Positions 59,501-64,000 of a DNA stretch of 64,000 nt are shown piece by piece. Under the pieces are notes generated by a model. That model had not been told where the DNA came from. It made no database searches and saw only the letters and a list, made by a program, of their open reading frames with translations. The first letter of the stretch is position 1. Every line of letters starts with the position of its first letter. The DNA comes from Cyprinodon diabolis (Eukaryota; Chordata; Actinopteri; Cyprinodontiformes; Cyprinodontidae). The position numbers and the translations under genes were made by a program. The DNA lies in assembly GCA_030533445.1 (NCBI GenBank), contig CM060081.1, forward strand, positions 34,174,111-34,238,110, in the 5' to 3' direction.

Positions 59501-60918
59501 CAAACTGCTAAACTGAGCCCCTCCTCCACAACTTTACAAATACTGTAGTAATTGCAACTGGCTAATCAGATTAAAGAGATATAAACCCTTTTGCCTAGAT
59601 TAAGACCACATTAAGACCAAGTATATTTGAATGGGAGTATGTTATAGGCTTCTGATCCATTATTAGAAAACCCAATGTAAGTTGCCAACTCATCCATGGT
59701 AATAACGAAATACATGGGTGCAAATGTGAAATTCATGTAATAATCTTGTTAAATGTGCTGTTTTTTTCTAATCATTAAAAACAAACTATACTAATTCTGT
59801 TAATTTAAAAAAACTTAATGTATGAATTATGAAAACAAGGCAATGTTTCACCCATCATCCATGAACTTGCCTTGTTTAAAATATCCATTGAACATTAAGA
59901 TTCTTAAACATCAGAATTTTTCTGATGGTTGCTTGTATCTACTTTCAGATTGCAAAACAAGTTTGTGTCCTTGGAAGGCAAATATGAACAAATACGGGTT
60001 TTTCTTCCACCTCGTGATAAATGCGTTATCTGAGACCTGTCTGTGGATATTTGTTATGCTCTCTTGAACAGCTTTTAAGTGCATTTTTTCAGCACATTTG
60101 TTGACTTACCAATTAAAGCCACGTGTTGAGGAGAAGAAGGTAAACCTATATGCTTCAGCTGCAGGTGGGTTTAGCCACAGTGAATCACCCTTCATAAACT
60201 TTCCATCTGAGCTGTCAGAGTGAGGCTCCTCAGTATAGATTGCTGCAGCGCTGAGCGTGTTTTTCATGAAGCAGAGGGACATTAATAACATATGCACAAC
60301 AAAGAGTTGTATAACAAGCCTGCTCGGTTACATGAGAGCTGCCCCGGGGGAACTGAGGGCGCCACATCCTTCCTGCTTACTAAATATTTTATGGAAAAGT
60401 TATGAATCCTCCCAAAAGGAGGCTTCAAACAGATTGCATGTGGAGGTCCCACCCTCTGATCTCCCACTGAGTTAAACAAACATTTTAATTACCGCTTTGC
60501 TGCTGTCAGCGCGCTCCTCGCGGCTCCTCGCCGCTGCGATGTTGGAGGCGGCTCTGGTCTGCATGCTGCTGCTGGTGTCACCTGGAAACAAAGCCTTCGT
60601 GTCTCCTCTGAGCATTGAGTTAGAAAATCGCTGAATGCTTCTGGGTGCGACCCGCTCCAAGAGTCCCCAGTCTGTTACCAAACAAGCCGAGCTGTCCCAC
60701 TTCTGGACGGGCTCTGCTTGTTGGTACGCGTGCTTCGGCTGGAGCCCGCAGGCGCACGCGCTGAGGAACCGAAGCCGCTGAAAGCTGCGGCCTGTCCGGC
60801 CTGTCAGGGAGACCTCTCCCGGTCCGCTTGCTTTGACCCGCATAACAAACCAGCCCGGACGTTTGTAAGCCTGATCCAGTACAGACGCTGGCAGCCTCCC
60901 CGCACGGCACAAAAACAT
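49481..60918 (-). CDS. fam210b: FAM210B, DUF1279 mitochondrial membrane protein, three exons, about 277 aa
   Basis: Spliced frame: 60918-60493 (142 codons), 52448-52258 (63 codons plus 2 bases) and 49697-49481. Residues 172-277 carry DUF1279: QQLKKVFKEYG, a first membrane helix (GVSFHIGISLMSLGMFYLL), the FAM210B signature LVQSKMAAGTSTFV, a second helix with KLFAPVRISIT, then the proline-rich end. This half is closely similar to human FAM210B as I recall it. The N-terminal 140 residues are Arg/Ser-rich with few acids at the start, fitting a cleaved mitochondrial presequence, and are longer than in the roughly 190-residue human protein. FAM210B is reported to support mitochondrial iron use and heme synthesis in erythroid cells. 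Met26 is an alternative start. Intron 1 holds repeats at 53783, 54991, 56060, 57437 and 58703. Confidence 0.93.
49698..52257. other. FAM210B intron 2
   Basis: GT-AG intron (donor GTAACA), AT-rich, with a (GGAA)n tract. No exon or transposon with ends was recognised. Confidence 0.5.
51789..51817. repeat. (GGAA)n microsatellite
   Basis: About seven GGAA/AAGG units in FAM210B intron 2. Confidence 0.9.
52258..52448 (-). CDS. fam210b: FAM210B exon 2
   Basis: Acceptor TTTCTCCAG and donor AG-GTAACA. It encodes an acidic, proline-containing linker, then KTQQLKKVFKEYGAVG and the first membrane helix. A second in-frame CAG nine bases downstream would allow an acceptor variant that loses three residues. 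Confidence 0.93.
53783..54070. repeat. Repeat family A-like fragment
   Basis: It begins 'aggtttatttatatagcaattt' and ends 'ctctgtaaagtgccctgagatgac', words typical of the ends of family A. The middle is unrelated to the other copies, so it is partial or a chimera. Confidence 0.4.
54991..55278 (+). repeat. Interspersed repeat family B, copy 2
   Basis: Partner of 45347-45640. Shared blocks include GTAAATGGCCTGTA, 'actcactgacagaagcaaggctgccatac' and 'gtcttgcccaaggacac'. Located in FAM210B intron 1. Confidence 0.65.
56060..56290 (+). mobile_element. Decayed Tc1-like transposase 3' fragment
   Basis: Near 56130-56175 one frame reads EXPDXSPYFNPIET (X marks stops), a degraded form of the Tc1 motif W-P-x-x-S-P-D-L-N-P-I-E. 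No terminal repeats. Confidence 0.45.
57437..57580 (+). mobile_element. Terminal-repeat fragment of a Tc1-like element
   Basis: The text 'gccctacaaaagtgtcattaccc', 'tttcacattttatcaagcca' and 'aagtgatagattaacacaaa' resembles the inverted-repeat end of a common fish Tc1-like family (recalled, not searched). Decayed similarity may continue to about 57800. Confidence 0.45.
58703..58994. mobile_element. Fold-back element in FAM210B intron 1
   Basis: Two 83-bp arms (58703-58785 and 58912-58994) are inverted copies, with about four mismatches, starting TAGTGTATAGGATTTCC. They enclose a 126-bp unique core. CpG-containing words in the arms (GAAAGTGCGCATTCAGC) are preserved on both sides. No ORF. Confidence 0.8.
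58995..59304. repeat. Adjacent repeat ending CTATTCCTTTAA
   Basis: The right end 'gggtgtactattcctttaa' resembles the widespread fish motif TTAAAGGGATAGTTCACCC in reverse. It probably belongs to the same composite as the fold-back. The ORF at 58936-59214 spans both and is not a gene. Confidence 0.35.
60493..60918 (-). CDS. fam210b: FAM210B exon 1 (start, presequence)
   Basis: ATG at 60918-60916, 142 codons, donor GTAATT after Ala142. An overlapping frame (60991-60620) is also open, but only this one joins in phase 0 to exon 2 at Asp143. Conservation with mammals is weak here, so the exact start rests on frame and composition. Confidence 0.75.
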
Positions 60919-61145
60919 TGTTGGTGCGCCTCCACTGGCGAGGTAAGAGTATCCAGAAAATCAAATTAAGCGAGTTACTCGACCTGAACAATTAATTATT
61001 AAAGTGGGTGGCGGTAAACATGCTGCCCTGTGGCCCCTGGTGTCCCCTCAGGTCCTCCTGTAGACCGATTATTGCAGACAGCCAATCCGGACTGACGCGC
61101 AACCGCAGATAGTTAAATCCGGAGAGGAGGGAGGGGGTATTTAAA
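60919..61145 (-). promoter_or_regulatory. FAM210B promoter and 5' UTR, CpG-rich
   Basis: CpG-containing sequence extends from exon 1 to about 61110, unlike the AT-rich surroundings. On the minus strand TTTAAATA (61138-61145) is TATA-like about 220 nt above the ATG, followed by a C/T-rich initiator region. The start site is inferred. Confidence 0.45.
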
Positions 61146-61340
61146 GGCATAACCGTGTGTGTTTATCTAATAGAGTTACATCATTACCCGAAGATTAAAT
61201 TAAGATAAGTTTAGCTTTTTTTTTTTTTAAATAATCTAAAAATGTTTAAATTAGGCTTCCTGTCTATGATCTCCATTTACCAAAAAGAACTGGCTGCTGA
61301 GTTTTAGAGTTAAATAAGCCACAAATCAATCAATAATACC

Positions 61341-62872
61341 CAGAGGCGTAGCCAGAACATTTTTATAAGGGTGGCCAGGCAATAACCAATGTACACTGAG
61401 GGGGGGCCTAAAGCAGATAGGCACCAGAACCTCAGAGTCAATCTACACTGTTCCAACAGAAAAGTTGGACTTAGACAGCCTCCACACCTCACAGCGTCTA
61501 AGTCTAAGCGAAAATTCGTTTGGAACAGCTCTCTGAACAATTTCATCTTTTTTAAAGTGCAGCCTTGAAAAATAGTAACAAAATTTTTTTAAAGTTCTAC
61601 ATTTTTTTAATATATATAATGATAAGATATAACAAATACAATAAAATACAATACAATAACCCATTTTACAAAAATTCAGCTGTCTAATGGCAGTGGGGAA
61701 GAAACTGTTGTGGAATCTGCTGGTCCTGCATCCGACGCTTGAAGTCTCTTCCCAGAGGGAAGCAGGGAGAACAGTCCATGGTGGGGGTGTGAGGGGTCAT
61801 TTATGATGTTACAGGCTCAGGACACCCAGGGCTGGGATGACATTTTTTTATGGACGAAAGAGGAGCCCCGATGATCCTCTCTGCTCTCCTCACTTTCTTC
61901 CAGTCTGAGGTGCTGCAGCCTCCACACCTCACAGTGAGGCAGCTGGTCAGAACGCTCTCTATTGTGTTTCTGTAGAAGGTGGTGAGAATGGGTGGGGGCA
62001 GGTGGGCTCTCCTCATCCTCTACAAGAAGTACATGCGCTTCTGCGTCCTTTTGATCAGTGAGGTGGTGTTTACATTCCAGGTGAGGGTGTCTGTGATGTG
62101 CACCCCCATGAATTTGGTCCTGCTGACCACCTCTACAGCTGAGCTGTTGATGAGCCGTTAGGTCGGTTCTTCCTGAAGTCCAGGATGATCTCCTTCGTCT
62201 CCTCCACTTTTCAGGATCAGGCTGTTATCTTTGCACCAGTCCACCAGCTACCCCACCTCTTCTCTGTAGTCCAGGTCATTGATTTAATTAGCAAAACATC
62301 CATATTTTCTAAATAAAGACAAACTATACTTTCCTACAGCCTTTGCTAACAAGTAAGCGCATATATTTAAACATCTGTGCTTTCTAAATAAAAGGTATAG
62401 TGATAAAATTCTTTCAGTTTTGGGATCAGGGGCATAAATCTTTTCCATCATTATTACTTACCTACTTGTATCAATAAACATTCTGCATAAAATTGATATT
62501 TACAAGCACAAATATCTACATAAATTGATTATTTCATACGTTTTTATTTAAATTGTTATTTATCTATGATTTCACTGAAGACTACCAGAGGACTTGCAGA
62601 GACACACATTTTTTATCTTTACCCCACATATAACACAAAATCTAGTTCTGAAAAGAGCATGAATTCTGTATTTCTCATCTTTGATGTTAGTATATTGATG
62701 TGTATTATTAACCATGAAAATGTTTAATGTTTTGAATATTCCACTTGAGAGTATTACTGCTGTCACCATCTGTATTAGAGGGAACAAATGGTAGGGGTGG
62801 CCACAGGGGTGGCCAATGCTTGGGTAAGGGTGGCCATGGCCACCCCTGGCCCCCCATCTAGCTCCACCCCTG
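61341..62872. mobile_element. hAT-like non-autonomous element hosting a LINE fragment
   Basis: The left end CAGAGGCGTAGCCAG and the right end, read inward, CAGGGGTGGAGCTAG match imperfectly. Perfect 8-bp flanks ATAATACC (61333-61340 and 62873-62880) give the hAT-type duplication. Both subterminal regions carry repeated GGGTGGCC words. No transposase frame. About 610 bp in the middle are LINE-derived. Confidence 0.7.
61676..62283 (-). mobile_element. CR1/L2/Rex1-type LINE 3' fragment
   Basis: The minus strand reads KRTQKRMYFL, then MRRAHLPPPILTTFYRNTIES, GCSTSDWKKVRRAERIIGAPL and PSPGCPEPVTS. This is the C-terminal region of a fish non-LTR reverse transcriptase. It ends toward 61676 in a TTATTGTATTG-rich tail. 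5'-truncated with stops. The clade is a best guess. Confidence 0.6.
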
Positions 62873-62880
62873 ATAATACC

Positions 62881-63182
62881 TAATATCAAGCAAACGGCTA
62901 AAAAAATATTTAAAGAATCAATATATTGGTGGATATTTGATCCTTACACCTTGCGCCACATCAAACACATTTCCATGAAATGATGCAAAGGTTTCTGCAC
63001 ATCCTGACTTTATATTGAATATTACCCCTGTGATAAGCTACAAAAAAAAACATATGACTAGTTTTCTTATAGATACTTTTTAATAAATGAGAATGTTATA
63101 AAATACCCACTGTCTCTTTTACTTGATCTACTCAGTAATTCAACTCATTGGACCCGATAATTAGATTTATCACTCGGACTGA
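62881..63182. other. Spacer, nothing recognised
   Basis: AT-rich, no features beyond the right target duplication of the hAT-like element at its edge. Confidence 0.4.
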
Positions 63183-63520
63183 TTCAGTTCAGTTTGAATT
63201 CAGTTCATCTATGTTGCACCAATTCACAACACGTTACTTCACTTTAAAGAGATAGATTGTTTCACAGTTTTCTATCTAAGGAAAACCAGTTGATTACATC
63301 GTCTCAGTGATTTGCAGAGCAAGTTCCTTCTGCATGAGCATGTGACAGTTGATATTTGCTTGTATCTTGTTGTTGACTCGACAGCAATCCCTCACACCAA
63401 GGATGCATGAAGTGACAGTGGAGAGGAAAAACTCCCTACTTAACAGGAAGACACCTCCATTAGAAGCAAGCTCAGTGTGAGAGGCCAACTGGGGTTACAA
63501 AGAGATAGAAGCAGTCATAG
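63183..63520 (+). repeat. Interspersed repeat family A
   Basis: Contains 'cagtttgaattcagttcatc', 'caccaattcacaaca', 'agtgacagtggagaggaaaa' and 'ttaacaggaagacacctcc', matching 32846-33170 in order and orientation. Confidence 0.65.
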
Positions 63521-64000
63521 AAAAAGAAGCAGACATACAAAACAAACATAGAAGCAGCATTGAACTAAAAATACTTATGTTAGAAAAAGTAACAGGAAAC
63601 TAGCTGCACAGGTTTTCTGTCAGTATCGCATAACCGCATACCAGAAGTTCATTTTTATAGCTATGTCTGTCATTTCATAGTACTTTCATGAAACATGATG
63701 CCAGTGTTTGTGAAGGAGTATGATATTTTGACCCTTATTTAGGTAAATACAGTTTATGGAGAGCTATGCCATTTTGATAGGTTAGTTTGAATAAAAATAT
63801 CTCGATAGGTTAGATGTTTCATAGGAAATACTGTGTTGGGGTAATAGTTATGTTGCCTGAAATTCATGGATGAGCAATGTGCCAGCTTTGATTGCAGCAT
63901 ATTCACATTACCCAAAGGTAACAACGTGGGCTACATTAATAATTGGCAATCCTTTTCGGGAAACCTGGTCTGATTCGGAGAGACTGCATCCATCCCACTT
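63521..64000. other. Window end, nothing recognised
   Basis: AT-rich, no supported feature. Confidence 0.4.

Larger units (their letters stand above)
52449..60492. other. FAM210B intron 1
   Basis: About 8 kb. Stretches not listed separately (52449-53782, 54071-54990, 55279-56059, 56291-57436, 57581-58702 and 59305-60492) show no recognised exon or element. A more GC-rich, CA-containing block lies at 52640-52940. Long A runs occur at 53151-53168 and 53507-53531. Confidence 0.45.

Noticed and set aside
60620..60991. Alternative ORF overlapping FAM210B exon 1
   Set aside because: It runs past the exon 1 donor into a different frame and does not join to exon 2. The overlap is a GC-rich sequence effect, though kept as a question in the findings.
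1..64000. Prokaryotic defence, toxin or phage system
   Set aside because: Introns, polyadenylation signals, SINEs and vertebrate transposons throughout; no operons, ribosome-binding sites or arrays.

Overview
The window looks like vertebrate nuclear DNA, almost certainly from a ray-finned (teleost) fish. It has AT-rich non-coding sequence, split genes with GT-AG introns, and a dense load of teleost-type mobile elements: Tc1/mariner, Rex3, Ty3/Gypsy LTRs, tRNA-derived SINEs and hAT-like and P-like DNA elements. One interspersed repeat family is of a kind I associate with percomorph and cyprinodontiform fishes, but that placement is from memory. I found no bacterial, phage, CRISPR, rRNA or stand-alone tRNA gene signature.

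Two host protein-coding genes can be reconstructed, both on the minus strand and both for small mitochondrial membrane proteins. The first (9888 down to 1327) is a four-exon NDUFA4/COXFA4-family gene encoding 82 residues; its exons are too short to show up as long ORFs. The second (60918 down to 49481) is a three-exon FAM210B gene encoding about 277 residues, with a conserved DUF1279 C-terminal half and a long, poorly conserved N-terminal exon. A CpG-rich upstream region and a TATA-like box precede it. The roughly 39 kb between them holds no gene I can recognise.

The space between and within the genes is a record of transposition. At 23.7-30.6 kb there is a nested stack. A SINE is split by a P-element-like transposon with a perfect 8-bp target duplication, 14-bp perfect ends and a broken THAP-domain relic. 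That transposon contains a 5'-truncated Rex3 retrotransposon (11-bp target duplication) and a TATC/ATAG microsatellite, which itself hosts a doubly deleted Ty3/Gypsy element (5-bp target duplication). At 30955-32566 lies a Tc1-type transposon with two identical 202-bp inverted repeats and an uninterrupted DD34E transposase, so it looks very recent and possibly active. A second Tc1-type copy at 37561-38779 has intact ends but a broken transposase.

Other elements include solo or partial Gypsy-type LTRs (237, 2117, 11970, 36157) and tRNA-derived SINEs (12906, 21440). There are also a composite SINE (19247), several fold-back elements (15.5, 35.9, 47.4 and 58.7 kb), a hAT-like element with an 8-bp target duplication interrupted by a CR1/L2/Rex1-type LINE (61341-62872), and decayed Tc1 remnants at 7.6, 10.8, 19.8, 56.1 and 57.4 kb. 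Family names rest on recognisable motifs and recalled sequence, not on a database search.
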